NCBI GenBank assembly: GCA_015680685.1
Contig: MNCI01000175.1
Location: forward strand, 97,642-161,641
DNA from: Gnetum montanum
Lineage: Eukaryota > Streptophyta > Gnetopsida > Gnetales > Gnetaceae
DNA: 64,000 nucleotides
Direction of reading: 5' to 3'
The notes beneath the pieces were generated by a model. It worked only from the letters and a program-made list of their open reading frames with translations, was not told the origin of the DNA and ran no database searches. Shown piece after piece: positions 1 to 11,605 of the stretch; within the stretch, counting starts at the first letter, position 1; the number at the start of each line of letters is the position of its first letter. The position numbers were made by a program, and so were the translations under genes.

Positions 1-504
1 GATTCTAACATGTGTGTTTTGCTAATAGGTATGCATTGCATTCAATCACTTCAGTGCCTATGGACACTTTTAGGTATGATTATACAAGGGCATTAAGGGC
101 TAGAGCTTGCTTTAGGGAGGACCCACTTGTATAACTATTGTAACTTGTACTTGTCTAACATAACCACATCATCTTCAACCTTCCAAGTAGATAAATGTTA
201 ATTTCAACACCTTCCCTTATCATACAACCTATCCATTCTATATCATAGACTTAATACCCTGTTCTTACATCTTCCAAAGCTTTTAATTCCTATGATTCCA
301 TCTTGTATCATTACCGACACCTAAATATGAATTCTCACTTACCCCAGAACTTTGGACTTTACATGAAACCTTCCAACCAATCACAGAGCTTCATTTTCAT
401 TGTTGAATGTCCCCACAAAGTATAATTTTAAGATCCTTGATATTGAGTGGGAGTTGATACTGGCTATCCAATGTCAAGTATTTGATATCGAATCCACAAA
501 AATC

Positions 505-514
505 TATAAATAGG
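505..514 (+). promoter_or_regulatory. TATA-like box upstream of the E1 3' ORF
   Basis: TATAAATAGG follows a run containing GATATTGAG and GATATCGAA. The same arrangement, GATAT motifs then TATAAATA, is seen in the LTRs of this family (4510-4630 and 13646-13766). It may be an internal promoter for the accessory ORF. No transcript evidence is available. Confidence 0.4.
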
Positions 515-753
515 ACCCTTGTGATGCTTCAAAATTCATTCTCATCAATTGAAGCTAGGAAAGTTTTTGTATGTTTCTCTCTCAACTAAGATATTTGTTC
601 ATCCAACTTTCATACACAATATCTTGCTCCATACTACAATTTCTATGGTTTTTAAACCTATTTAGTCTTGAAGTGTTCAATTTCATTAAAGGAGGGGGGG
701 TGCTTCTGTGGAAAATTTATGCCAATTTTTCAAAATTTGCTATTGCCCGAAAG

Positions 754-1064
754 GTATTATAAGGGTAATGATGTTAAAAAAAACTTCATTATTTTAATCA
801 AAAATTAGTTGTATACATGTCAAAATCTTTAATTATCTCACCTAAGAAATCATGACCATCATTATAAGGTATACATAAGGGAAAAGAAGTCAATTGTGAA
901 GGGTCATAAAAGAAAACAAATTTTGGGCATTTTTCTTGAAATTTTTCTAACTTTGCAATCACATGAACTAAGAACCTAATGGAACTAAGGACATGAGTAA
1001 GGTATAAAATTAGTAATGATAAATGAAAAACACCTTAGTAACTAGAATACTTGATTAATTGCAG
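754..1064 (+). other. probable intron before the E1 3' ORF
   Basis: A donor AAG|GTATTATAAG at 751-763 and an acceptor TTAATTGCAG at 1055-1064 directly abut an ATG at 1065. The sister element E2 has a comparable pair, AAG|GTACTT near 13246 and GATTGTAG near 13308. Athila-type and Bagy-2-type env-like ORFs are known to be reached by splicing, which fits. The call is from sequence alone. Confidence 0.4.
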
Positions 1065-3800
1065 ATGGCCCCAAAAAGAGGAGGACAAGAAGGACCTTTG
1101 TAGGGTGCAAGAAAATGCCTAAGAGGTGGAAGAGGTTGACTAGGAGAGTAAGGCCCATTAGCCAAGTATGATGAATAGGAGGCCTAATCATTTAGCATTT
1201 ATCAAGAGGCCCCTGTTACAAGGCAGTCAGTCTAGGTGGAGTCTATAGGACCAAAGGCTCAAGCATAGGGACAATGTCTCATGTTGTTCCAAAAATGCTT
1301 TCAATCCATGTAGGAGAAATCCATGTTGACCACAATCATTGTGGAAATGAACTTTAGGCCATTCATGGAAATTTTTCCTAAGGTGGTCAAAACTTAGCTT
1401 CAAGAATTACCTCTATGGTACATCTTTTCTAAAAGTGGGGAATGATACCTTGACGAGACATATCAATTTTGGCATAATAAAGAGGAGGGAACCACCATCA
1501 ACATTGGTGGAGTCTTTGTTTCTTTCTTAGTCAAGGCCATTGCAGAGGCTTTGAACATACCCAATGTGGGGGCCAAGGTACCACATGTATCCACAAGGTT
1601 TAACATAGAATTAAGGTAACTATGGCTAAAATAGACATATAACAAAGAAGAGAAAATATATAGTGAGCTAAATCTGGAAGAGAAAATTTATTTCAAAATT
1701 GGCACAAACCATCTCTTCGCCACTAAAGGATTGAATAGGATATCAACCTGCACAATTAGAGGAAGGTACAATGCCAACCTTGCCTAATTGTACTTCATGG
1801 AGATTCAATGGTGGTTTGAGAAAAGAAAGGTAGGGAAGTTAACACTTTCGTTCCCTTACCTAATCAAGAAGCTATGCAAGTGAGTCAAAATCTTGGGTTA
1901 CACCAATGATGTTCCTAGGAGGGCGCAAAATGCTTCATTCTCTAAGTTGCTTAAAACAGCAACACCAAGGAAAGGCCTTAGTGAAGAGAAAAAAAATCAA
2001 GAAAGGAGTGGGAATAAGAACCAAAGATGGAGCTAGAACAAAAACCAAAGTAATGGCAAGAGTTGCAAGTCCCACTAGCATTTCCATAGGATTATAGGCC
2101 CTCAATGAGCCATCTGTTGCGAATTGCTGAAATTCTTAGTTGGAGAAGTAGGGATGAATCCAAACTCTTCTAAGTTATTGATGCTACCATTTAGCCCATA
2201 GTCTCTATTGATCCATCAAGGGGACATATTTCTTTGTAATTAGGAAGAGAAGCCCAATGGTTGTAATAGATCTCTGGAAATGCCTCATCTTTCCAAGTGA
2301 TGTTTGAAATGGGATAAGGTGTCATAGTCGTGATCATGCATCATTAGGATGTAGTAGGCATAGTAGAAGCAATAATAGACTATATTAAAGAGTCCTTAAA
2401 TGTGCTTGTTGTGCCACTCGTAAACTTAACTAGAACTAGAGATGCATAGATGTTAGCGAAGACTTTGATAACTCTTGTGGCTCATGAGGATGTGCTTGAT
2501 AGATTGCTATAGACTGGACAAGTCATGAAAACCCTCTTTGAAATCCTTAGTAATGTCACTTAGTACAATCTGACCTCATAGCCACTAAGAAAAAACTAGT
2601 CATGGTAGAGACCATAGAAGAGCATGCAGAAGTAGAAGTACATTGATTGCAACAAGAGCTTGTTGCCCTAAAAGCTGAAAGAAGAGATCCTTCCCAATTC
2701 ATTACACCTGAACAGTTGGAGTAATTTTGAATAGAGTAGTTGGGCCAATTGATTGAGTAGAACAAAGTGATTAAACAAGGAAAGGAGAAAGTGATCTAGA
2801 ATGCCTTAATTGATGAAGCCCAAGAATATGCTCATGCAAAGGCATTGACCATTGAATAGGAAGAAAACAAGTAGCTTGCTATTGATAATGTAAGGTTAAC
2901 CATTGTCCAGAAGTAGAACAAACATTTTGAAAGAGAGAATCCACTAGTTGAGGGAGCAACTGGTGAGGGTCAACTAGGACATAAGTAGATTGGCTAGAAG
3001 GAACCAAATCCTCTTAATGAAGGAGGTATGTGCTATATGCTATAAGTCTATAATTGAGATAAGCACATTACAGAATGAGGCTAAGAAGGATAGGAAGCTG
3101 AAAGAGCACTTCCTAGACCAGATCAGCATGTATTAGAAAAATCAATGAAAAGAAAATCCAGATGGCAAAGGTCTACATCAGTTCCATGTTAGCACAAAAT
3201 CTTTACTGGTATCCCATCTTGGATAGCTACACCTTGGTCTACCAAACAGAAGTGAAAAATAAGGATCTACAGATTGACTATTTGAAGGAGTACATGGCAT
3301 TAGCTAATCTTCATTAGGCTAACCTTGCCATGTTAACAATAGGTTGGTCCAAAAATAAATTGGAATAACAAGTAGTAGCCACCTATGTTTTATATGAAAA
3401 AGAGTTTGTAGATAGGAAAGATATTCTATAAAAACACTACATGGAAAACTTGGAACTAGAAAAAATTAAGGATTGCTATCATAGGCAAAGAGATGTAGCT
3501 TTAGACCTATCTAGGAGACCAATAGATTATTAGGAATTAAGAGAAAAGGTAAGGTCCTTTAAGGAGAAATGAAGGTAGTTTGCAGCATGGTATGTGAAAG
3601 CCAATCAGATGTTCTTGAAACTACCATCTTCATGGGATGTACTAGCTCTAGCACACATTGGATCATCAGCATGGGTGGTGCATGACCTAAAAATGGATGT
3701 GAAATGGTTATAGTGCTCCTAGATCATTACAAATTCCAAAAGCATGATGACAAAGGGAAGCAGCCAATGGAAGAGCCACCACCTTCAAGAACTACATAAG
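1065..3800 (+). pseudogene. decayed 3' accessory ORF of E1 (env-like position, function unknown)
   Basis: From the ATG at 1065 a reading frame begins MAPKRGGQEGPL and can be followed with frameshifts to about 3800, roughly 900 codons. Most interruptions are TAG, with some TGA and TAA. The middle (about 2560-3200) is rich in E, K, Q and L and looks like coiled coil. No signal peptide or clear transmembrane segment is visible. It lies between the presumed pol and the 3' LTR, the site of the env-like ORF in Athila elements. I do not recognise a domain. It could equally be a captured host gene. E2 lacks it. Confidence 0.45.
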
Positions 3801-3987
3801 CTTCCCCAATTTTGTTATTTTGTCATGTTGTGTCCATGTTTTTTAAAAACACCACTACTACATGAAATAGTTAGTTGTGTGCCTATTAAAGTTAGTCAAT
3901 AATCCCATACCTTCCTAATATTTTTTAAAGAACTTGTTTTTTATTTTTTTTAACTCAAGGATGAGTTTTCATTTAGTCGTGGGGGTA
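3801..3987 (+). promoter_or_regulatory. E1 3' UTR and polypurine tract
   Basis: The tract GTGGGGGTA at 3979-3987 directly precedes the LTR start TGATGAGTCATG. The same tract and flank occur before the E2 3' LTR (13637-13645). It would prime plus-strand DNA synthesis. Upstream sequence matches E2 13510-13645. Confidence 0.75.
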
Positions 3988-4509
3988 TGATGAGTCATGT
4001 TATGGTAGGGTTGCAATATTGAATATCCAATATTAAAGCCATGTTATCTGGTATTTGATATTAGGGCATCACCTTCAATGTTAGGGATTTGATATTGCCT
4101 CATTCATGCTAGCCTATAAATACAAAACTTGGATGCATGGTTTGCATATAGATTTTAAGAGATTTTAGAGGTTGACATAGAGAAGTTTTATTAGTTTGTT
4201 TCTAATGCATGCTCGTAGTATGATGTTAAGTGATTATACAACATCCTTATTTGAGTGTGACATACTTGAACATGTTACATGTTTAGAACAAAGATCAAAA
4301 TTACTTTCATCATTGTAACATCCACTTAGCTTTATTATTGTTAATTACTTAAATGCTTACTATTTTTCTTAGTTAATGTTTATCATTTATTTCTCTTTAC
4401 TATTTTTTTCATTAACCAGAATGAGTTAACTAATCGTGAGTGCTTAAGTATAATTACTTGTTAACCTAGTAGTGTTATTGTTTGGTACGTCTAGTAATGA
4501 TATGCTTGG
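3988..4509 (+). repeat. E1 3' LTR, left segment
   Basis: It starts TGATGAGTCATG after the polypurine tract and has a TATAAATAC box at 4115-4123. It breaks at 4509, where the E2 5' LTR begins. The remainder is at 44641-45000 and ends CTCATCA. Bases 4505-4509 (CTTGG) match 44636-44640 (CTTGA), a likely 5-bp target duplication from E2 integration with one transition. Confidence 0.75.
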
Positions 4510-5324
4510 TGATAAGTCATGTTTTGATATGCTTCGATATTAGATACGTGATATCAAAGCCTTGATATCGAACCCCAAGATGCAATGTCGAATATCCAAT
4601 ATTGTGGGGTATATACTAGCCTATAAATATAGCACTTGGGCATACAATTTCAGGATCAATTTTTGTTTAGAGTAATGAAGTTCTTACAATATAGCCATTC
4701 TAGAATTAGAATATTTCTAAGTGACCACAACAAGATTTTGAGTGTGTACGGACCTTTATTTGAGCACTGATGTACCTGAGCATAACAATGTGATGGAAAT
4801 AAAGATGAGCCCTTTTGATAATATTTGAGAATATATTAATGTTTTTAATGCATCTATTATCCATGTACTTTACTTTAATGCACTCTAATTAAGCGATTAC
4901 TTTTTAGTTGTTAATGAACACAAGCACGACCACTGTGTAGCACTTGGTAACCTAGAAACACTCAACATTTAGTAACCCAGCAATATTATATATGTTTAGG
5001 ATGTATCCAGAGGGTGGGAATGAGTAATTGTGTTTGGCTAGCTAGGTAATAAATTAATTAGGTATTAAATTTCCCTACCTTTCATTCTTATTTTAGATGA
5101 TTAAACTTATAAAATATAAAGTAATAAAAATCAGATACCTCAGTTGCACCTAACCACATACTTGTGCCTCACGAGTGGAACTAAGAAGACAATGATCATC
5201 TAGATTAGATTTCACGTCTTAGAACTAGTGTGCTTGAGAGCTTAAGGTCTACAGAGTTCAACTAGATCACATGTGAATGCTTGTGATTCATATTGTTGGC
5301 ATAGGGGTACCTCATTGCTCATCA
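4510..5324 (+). repeat. E2 5' LTR
   Basis: This 815-bp LTR starts TGATAAGTCATG and ends GCTCATCA, with TATAAATAT at 4622-4630. It aligns with 13646-13864 plus 44020-44635, the split 3' LTR. The U3 part is full of GATATT, GATATC and ATATCCAATATT motifs. The last 130 bp contain one CpG by eye. The equivalent stretch of E3 (63870-64000) has eleven, so this copy has lost most CpGs. Confidence 0.85.
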
Positions 5325-5343
5325 TTGGTGCAGTTTCTAGGGA
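5325..5343 (+). other. E2 primer binding site, tRNA-Asp type
   Basis: TTGGTGCAGTTTCTAGGGA lies directly after the LTR. It resembles the Athila primer site TGGCGCCGTTGCCGGGGA, the complement of the tRNA-Asp 3' end, with most differences explicable as C-to-T or G-to-A decay. Confidence 0.6.
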
Positions 5344-5484
5344 CATTTTAGTTGTTATGTGCACTATCTAAGACTTAGTGGAAATTATTTAGAATTGTTG
5401 GAATGAATCCTAGATTCATATCACACTTTAGAATAACTACAAAAATATCTAAAAGCACACTATGTTTTTATTTTCTAACATAAA

Positions 5485-7990
5485 ATGTCTTCTTCTCATA
5501 GGATCGATTCTCTATCCAAGTCTGACAAAGTAAATCAGCAGGTGCCCCAACAATACTGAGTGGTATGTGCTCATCCTAATGAGTATGCATCCAACTTCAC
5601 CTTCATCCTACACTAAGATGAATAGCTGTAGTGGTGTGACATGGAGGGAAATATCATGTTGTTGCCCAATTGATTCATTCCTACGATGCTCCAAAAAATG
5701 CTTATACGATTAGGTCTCCAAGGACTTCATGTTGAGTACATTGTGCAAGATAGTGATGCCAGGGATTATCATCCCATTGAAGCACAACATCTTAGGGATT
5801 GATAGCTAGAACAAAATTATGAATCTATGACAAGGAAGTGGTTTAGTGATTCTGCATTCCTATTGTACCAAAATGATGGTGGAGAATCCTTCTCTGGGGG
5901 TTTTCTATTTAGTGAAATTTTGCTCTTTGACTTCAATGAAGGAGGTCAAAACTAGAACCTGGAATCCACAATCCACAATCCTAGTTCTGGAAAGAATGGA
6001 TTCAATGACAAAGAAGGATCCAAAGAATGGAGTCATGGTAGGGATGTGGACAAGAAACAAGAGCATGATCATGGTCATGATCATCAAAAATGGGTTAGAA
6101 AGCACCTTGATGATGCTAGTCCTCCTTCCTCTTCATCTTTGTCATCATCATCATCCTCTTCTGGCTTTGATCACAATCACAAGGGGCATGCCCATGATGG
6201 AGGTAACCAATGGGATTGAAATGACCAAAGGGACTATTAGGTAGGCCAAGACCAAGGACACCAACGTTTAAGAGAGATCCATTATCATGAACGGAGGAGT
6301 AGCAGAGGGCATCATAGGCACCAAAATCAAGGCCTCGATGAGCCTTTTCTTGCTACCAAGAGTATGCTAAACATTGTAGAGGTAGTATGAACTTCCACAG
6401 GGCATGTAAAGGATGGTTGGATTAAAAAGCTAAACATGAACAATATTCCTTAGTTCAAAGGGGGATATAACTCAAATTTGCAGAACAATATCCAAGCTTT
6501 CGAAGATGCATGTGCCTTTTAGAACATAGAAAATGAGTGGAATAAGCTTAAGTTATTCCCATAGACACATTAAAGAAGCTAAAAAATGGTACCAGTTCTT
6601 ACAATCAGAATCTATCAGACGATGGAGTACAATGCTTTAATTGTTCAATGACAAATATTAAATGTACTCAAGTATGTCTAACTTGAGAAGGTAAATCCAA
6701 GGATTGAAATAAGAAACACATGAACCCTTGGATGCTACCATTGGTCAATACTATTTCTTAATGCATAGATGTCCTAGCCAAGGTTATTCTCAATTAGACC
6801 AACTTTTCCACATTATAGATAGGCTTTGATCTGAAATGAGGAGAACCCTTGGCATCTATGCCTAAGGGTGATTATTAGAATCAAGTGTCCATCAAATCCA
6901 ATGATTGATTGAGTAGGTAGCTAAAGAGGAAGGAGAATTAAGGAAATGCGAAAGTGTAGAGGAGTATAACTATGATTCTTCCATTCGCAAGAGGGATGTT
7001 TGATTTTGTGATAGTGAAGAAGAATCATAACTTGCTGAGGTGGTAAATAGGAAAACCTTGTCACTTCAAAAAATTCCATCTAAAATTACTGCTAAGGTTG
7101 ATCAATTATGGGACTCTATGGATAGCAAATTTCAAGTTATCCTTAAAATTGCTAAAGAGTCCAAGGAACAAGGTAGCGATTGTGAGTGTAGGAGGTGTAA
7201 GGAAGCTGAATGTACCTATCAAAGAGGTAAGGGCAATATTGCTACAATAGAGGAAGTTGCAAGAAGCAATATAGATGATGATGGTGGATGTGACATCTAC
7301 CATTATGAACATCCTAAGGGATGTTATCCTACTGTGTCACAATTATAGGAATCTAGGGCATATGCCTTGAATCCATGACTAGCACAATGGTAAACACCCA
7401 AAATATTTTCTTATCCTCAAGGAAATTCTAGACAGTTCCCACCAGCAACAATAATATTATCCTAGTGGAACTCCATCGAAATCATATAAATAGTATCAAC
7501 AATGGCAGCAACCATAGTCATGGGCACTGGCACCACCATGGTAGCAATACCATTATAGATAACCTGATCCACATGGGTATTATGTTCAACAACCCTTATC
7601 TCCATGTGGCTCTTCTAGTCACATTTCTACTTTTAAAACTCACTACTACCCTCCTAATTATTATCAAACTCCTTCTCCACATGCCAAGAGGAATACCACC
7701 TTTTACCCTTATCCTTCTCATGTTCTTGCACAGGCTGCTCCATCCTCTGCATAGCTACCACCTACTCCATCTATGCACGGTGAACTCCTAGCTCAACAAC
7801 AATAATGTAATTCTACTAGGGCCATTAATCTATAATTGATTCATCAATTGAGTGGTTCAAACACTCAATCAAAGAAAAGACCTTTCTTCTGATCCCATAG
7901 TTCACCTAAGCCCTCACATACACCTATGGTTAGCAACTTTGCTCCTCTATCTTATTCTATATCAAATTCCTTTGAGTCTCCTTTAAACCA
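5485..7990 (+). pseudogene. gag: E2 gag (decayed)
   Basis: This is the structural protein of the retrotransposon particle. The frame opens MSSSHRIDSLSKSDK at 5485 and stays largely in one frame to about 6900 with many TAG stops. A charged linker at about 6030-6330 is rich in His, Ser and Asp, including HDHGHDH and a nine-residue serine-rich run. A capsid-like stretch (PQFKGG-like, then NIQAFEDACAFQNI) follows at about 6450-6700. A Cys-rich piece CECRRCKEAEC at about 7185 may be a degenerate zinc knuckle. The region 7380-7800 is rich in Pro, Tyr, His and Gln. The gene is nonfunctional as it stands. Confidence 0.7.
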
Positions 7991-7999
7991 AATACTACC

Positions 8000-8530
8000 C
8001 AGGATCCATACTATTATGCTTACTCATTCCATATTTGATTGGATTTGTGCTGGAAACCTTCCTAGAAAATCACTAGAACCTGGAAGTCCTCTTATTTGTT
8101 TGTAGATTACTGGGAATGAACCATGCAAATCTCTTCTCAAATCAAGTTTAGGTGTCAACCTAATTTCTCCTGAGATGTATATTTCATGGAACCTACCTCC
8201 TCTAAAGAAGAGTAATATAAGATTAGAATTGGTAGATGAGTCCATCATTGTCTCACTAGGATTGGTAGAAGACATTATGACCACTATCTATGGGTGATTT
8301 TATCCTATTGATTTCCTAGTAATCAAGGTGGAGAAATATAATGGGGTCTTCCTAATCATCATGGAAAGGGCATGGCTAAGAACCATTGATGCAAAAATGG
8401 GCATAAGAGATCTTTCCCTACAAATATCCAAAAAAAAAAATGCATTTGGGAAGATCAAGAAGAAGAGAGTTCAATACATCACATACAATAATACGAGGTG
8501 TAATTGCGTGCAAAAACTTTAGATAGTGAA
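8000..8530 (+). pseudogene. E2 aspartic protease domain (decayed)
   Basis: This would process the Gag-Pol polyprotein. Recognisable pieces in order are GVNLISPEMY, LELVDESIIVSLGLVEDI, then YPIDFLVI and RAWLRTIDAKMGIRD. These match the order of Ty3 retropepsins (the active-site strand with NLI, the V.LGxVEDI strand, then the conserved xRPWLxTxxAxID-type end). The catalytic D-S/T-G is not preserved: the position before GVNLI reads like LLKSSL. A frameshift or stop lies near 8297. It sits between gag and RT as expected. Confidence 0.7.
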
Positions 8531-8929
8531 ATGAGAATCCATCTCTGCATGCAAGCACTATGCACTAGAAGTTGATATTCAAAGATGTTTGTATGCAACA
8601 ACCACAAAATAAGAGGGCACCTAGTGGTTGATCGTTGATTTTGAGAGTAGCACACTTTGCATGGAACTAATTAAGAGCCTAGCATGCACATATATCATAG
8701 GCATGGATGAACTAGAGCACAGTCATTACCAACTCTTTGATATGAAAAATGATGATACCTACTATGGAGAGTTGGAAATTCCTGAAAATTTCAAGCAAGA
8801 GCCCCTTGAATTAAAAACTCTACTAGTCAGCATGGAATATGTATTTTTAAAAAATGAAAAGCGAGTAATAATCAAAGCCAATCTTGCTCCAAAATAGAAA
8901 CAGGTGCTATTAAAAGGGTTGAATAATGT

Positions 8930-9850
8930 TTAATAGCCTTTGCTTGGTCATATCCTAAACTCATAGAAATTAATCCTTGGATATGCCAGCATTGTATCTA
9001 CATCAACTCAGCCATGAATCCAAAGAGGTAATTGAACCTTAAACTAAAGTAGATCATCAAGGAGGAAATTGAACAACTCCTCAAGGCAAGATTTATCTAT
9101 TCCATTATGAATAGTCAGTGGGTTAGTCAACTTGTTATTGTGCCCAAGAAAGATGGCAAGTGGCAAGTCAAATATGGTAATATTCAAGGACTATTTTCCA
9201 TTTCCATTCATTAATTAGGTGTTAGACACAATATCTGGGCATTGCTACTATAGTTTTTTGTATGTTTATAGTTGCTATAACCAAATCTAGATCACATTGG
9301 AGGACCAGGCCAAAACAACATTCATGAGTTCTTAGGGAACTTTTGCATATCGCAAGCTGCCCTTTGGCCTGTGTAATGCCTCTGCTACATTCCATTACTT
9401 GGTCCTTAGCATTTTTCATTAAGATATTGGTAGTATTATGGATGTCTTCATGGATGACTTTTCCACCTATGAAACTACATTTGAGCAAGTCTTAGACCAC
9501 CTTGAGCAAGATTTGAAGAGATGTGTTGAAACAAACCTTCAGATCAATTGGTAAAAAATTCATTTGATGGTTTAGGAAGGCATTGTATTGGGGCACCAAA
9601 TATCACAAGTAGGAATTGAGGTTGACCTTGAAAAAAACAAGGGTCATCCAAGGAATAACCTACCAAGTAGAAAGTGTCAAAGATATTTGATCATTCCTTG
9701 GACACATTGGCTACTACTAATGATTCATAGAGAATTTCTCTAAGATCGCAAAACCATTGGTTAAGCTAATAAAGAAAGATGCTCCATTTGTTTGTACCAT
9801 AGAATGTGAAAAAGCATTTTAGCAATTGAAGGAGAAACTTGTAGAAACTC
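8930..9850 (+). pseudogene. pol: E2 reverse transcriptase domain (decayed)
   Basis: The RT would copy element RNA into cDNA. The stretch IKEEIEQLLKARFIY at about 9055 and the following QLVIVPKKDGKW at about 9130 are the N-terminal finger motifs. The catalytic motif is FMDDFSTY at 9447-9470, followed by LEQDLKRCVETNLQINW and GIVLGHQIS. The FMDD plus RC.ETNL context is typical of the Athila branch of Ty3 elements. Stops and frameshifts are frequent. Confidence 0.85.
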
Positions 9851-9859
9851 CAATTCTAT

Positions 9860-10250
9860 AAGCACCTAACTAGTTCAGACCATTTCATGTCATGACATAT
9901 GCATCAAATTATGCCTTGGAAGATATGCTTACACAAATGGATGACAGGAAATGTCCATATTATATCCATTGCGCAAGCTAAAGCATTGTGGATGCACAAC
10001 TGAACTACACCACCATAGAAAAAGAATTGATGGTAGTGGTGTTTGCTCAAAAGAAGTTCAAGAATTATGTGCTTGGATACAAAGTATTTGTCCACATGGA
10101 TCATAGCACCATCTGCTTCATAATGAACAAGCCAACGATGAGCCCTCAAGTTATACGATGGCTAGTGATCTTATAGGAATTTGATTTAATGATGGTAGAT
10201 TAAAAGGACACTACGAATGTCGTCACTAATCACTTATCTCAGTTGTGATG
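9860..10250 (+). pseudogene. E2 RNase H domain (decayed)
   Basis: Directly after RT come QLNYTTIEKELMVVVFA, the E-containing strand, and VFVHMDHSTICFIMNKP with the D-H pair. They are followed by the tail SPQVIRWLVIL and a degraded SQL-W end. This is the normal single Ty3 RNase H at the expected position. TAG replaces CAG within it (ILxEFDL). Confidence 0.8.
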
Positions 10251-10379
10251 GGACAACAAAGAGGATGAAAGCCCACTATTTGATTTATTTTCTGATGAAC
10301 TCCTCTTTACTGAGGCTATAACTAAACAATGGCCCAATGAGCCTAAATGGTATGATAACATTCTTACCTATCTTCTCAT

Positions 10380-11605
10380 CTAGGAGATGCCACAAGGGTT
10401 GGACCACCAGAAGAAACAACAGTTTCTTCATCATGTAAAATGCTTCATAAAGATCTATGGACACCTCTACAAGGTGTGTGTCGATGGCTTGGTTTGTTGG
10501 TGTGTCCTCAATGCTAATCAAATGTGCATTTTCCAAGATGCTCATGAAGGTCGTTGTTGCGGCCACTATGCTAAGAGATGCATGGCCATTAAAATCTTGA
10601 TGGTAGGGTATTATTGGCCAATAATCTTTAGGGATGATCATCGATATGTCCATCCTTGTGAACATTACCAATGAGATGGTGGAATGATTACTCAAATGGA
10701 GGAATCTTAATAGGGGATCAAACTACTAGAACCCTTTAAAATATGGGGCATTGATTTCATGGGCCTCATCATGCCCATGTCAAATGGAAAGGCGTACATC
10801 ATAGTTGTTGTTGACTATTATACAAAATGAGAAGAAGTAGTAGCCATCACCAACTATACATCTTCTACTACTACTTAGTTTGTACAACAAAATGTTATAA
10901 ACATATTTGATATGCCACATGCATTAATTTTTGATAATGACACTTTATAGGCACTACCTTTTGGAAGCTCATGCAATGCTTAGGGGTTAAACATAAACTC
11001 ACAACACCCTACACCCCTAAGCCAATGGTCAAGCTAAGTTTGCTAATAGGGAAATCACAAAAATACTAGTAAGAACTATTAGCAAATATAGGAAATACTG
11101 GAGCATAAAACTTAATGATGCCCTTTAGGCCTACCGCTCAACATGGAAACTTCCTATAGGCTATTCTCCCTATAAGTTATTGTACAAAAAATTACCAACA
11201 CTTCCTATAGGCTACTCTCCCTATAAGCTTTATACACTTTTAATAGCCTATGACCTTGACCTTGACTTAAGTCTAGCACAAAAAGAAAGATTAATGAATC
11301 TTAATTTGCTAGTCAAAAATCAATTGGTCACCCTATCATCTAAAGAGGTGCACAAGGTAATCAACAAAAAGTGCCATGACCTTAGAATTAGGAAAGTCAA
11401 ATTTCAACTAGGAGATAAGGTTCTCTACTAGAATCCTATGCATGTACCTCAAAAAACTAAGTTCCAAATGTTGTGGAAATGACCTTATGCATTTTACAAA
11501 ACTTTTCCTTCTAGGGCCATGATGATCTACAAACCTAAGAGCCCAGATAAGAAATAGCTAGTTAACATACAACAAGTTAAACCTTTCCTAGCAGAAGCTA
11601 GCTAA
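10380..11605 (+). pseudogene. E2 integrase (decayed)
   Basis: Integrase inserts the cDNA into the genome. The zinc-binding HHCC region is at about 10540-10671: DAHEGRCCGHYAKR followed by YYWPIIF and CEHY. The catalytic core runs from about 10740 (WGIDFMGLIMP, then VVVDYYTK) through FDMPHALIFDNDT. The C-terminal region is at 11180-11605 (RKVKFQLGDKVLY, then a tail ending LAEAS and TAA at 11603). A local duplication, CTTCCTATAGGCTATTCTCC-like, occurs near 11150 and 11205 inside the gene. It is not functional. Confidence 0.8.

Larger units (their letters stand above)
1..4509 (+). mobile_element. E1: Athila-like Ty3 LTR retrotransposon, 3' portion
   Basis: This is the 3' part of an LTR retrotransposon whose 5' part lies left of the window. 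It holds a noncoding segment with a TATA-like box, a probable intron, a decayed 3' ORF, a polypurine tract and the first 522 bp of the 3' LTR. The LTR resumes at 44641 and ends at 45000, so about 40 kb of younger insertions split it. Positions 30-140 and 3836-3987 align by eye with the 3' region of E2 (12866-12970 and 13510-13645), which puts E1 in the same family. The ORF at 1065-3800 is absent from E2. The assignment to Athila rests on E2, whose RT and primer site are readable. Confidence 0.75.

Noticed and set aside
5905-6105. Minus-strand frames opposite E2 gag and similar mirror frames elsewhere.
   Set aside because: They are shadows of coding or formerly coding sequence, without domains, start context or conservation.
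1065-11605. Alternative genetic code with TAG read as Gln.
   Set aside because: TGA, TAA and frameshifts are also frequent, catalytic residues are lost and the elements are nested repeats. Methylation decay explains the pattern.
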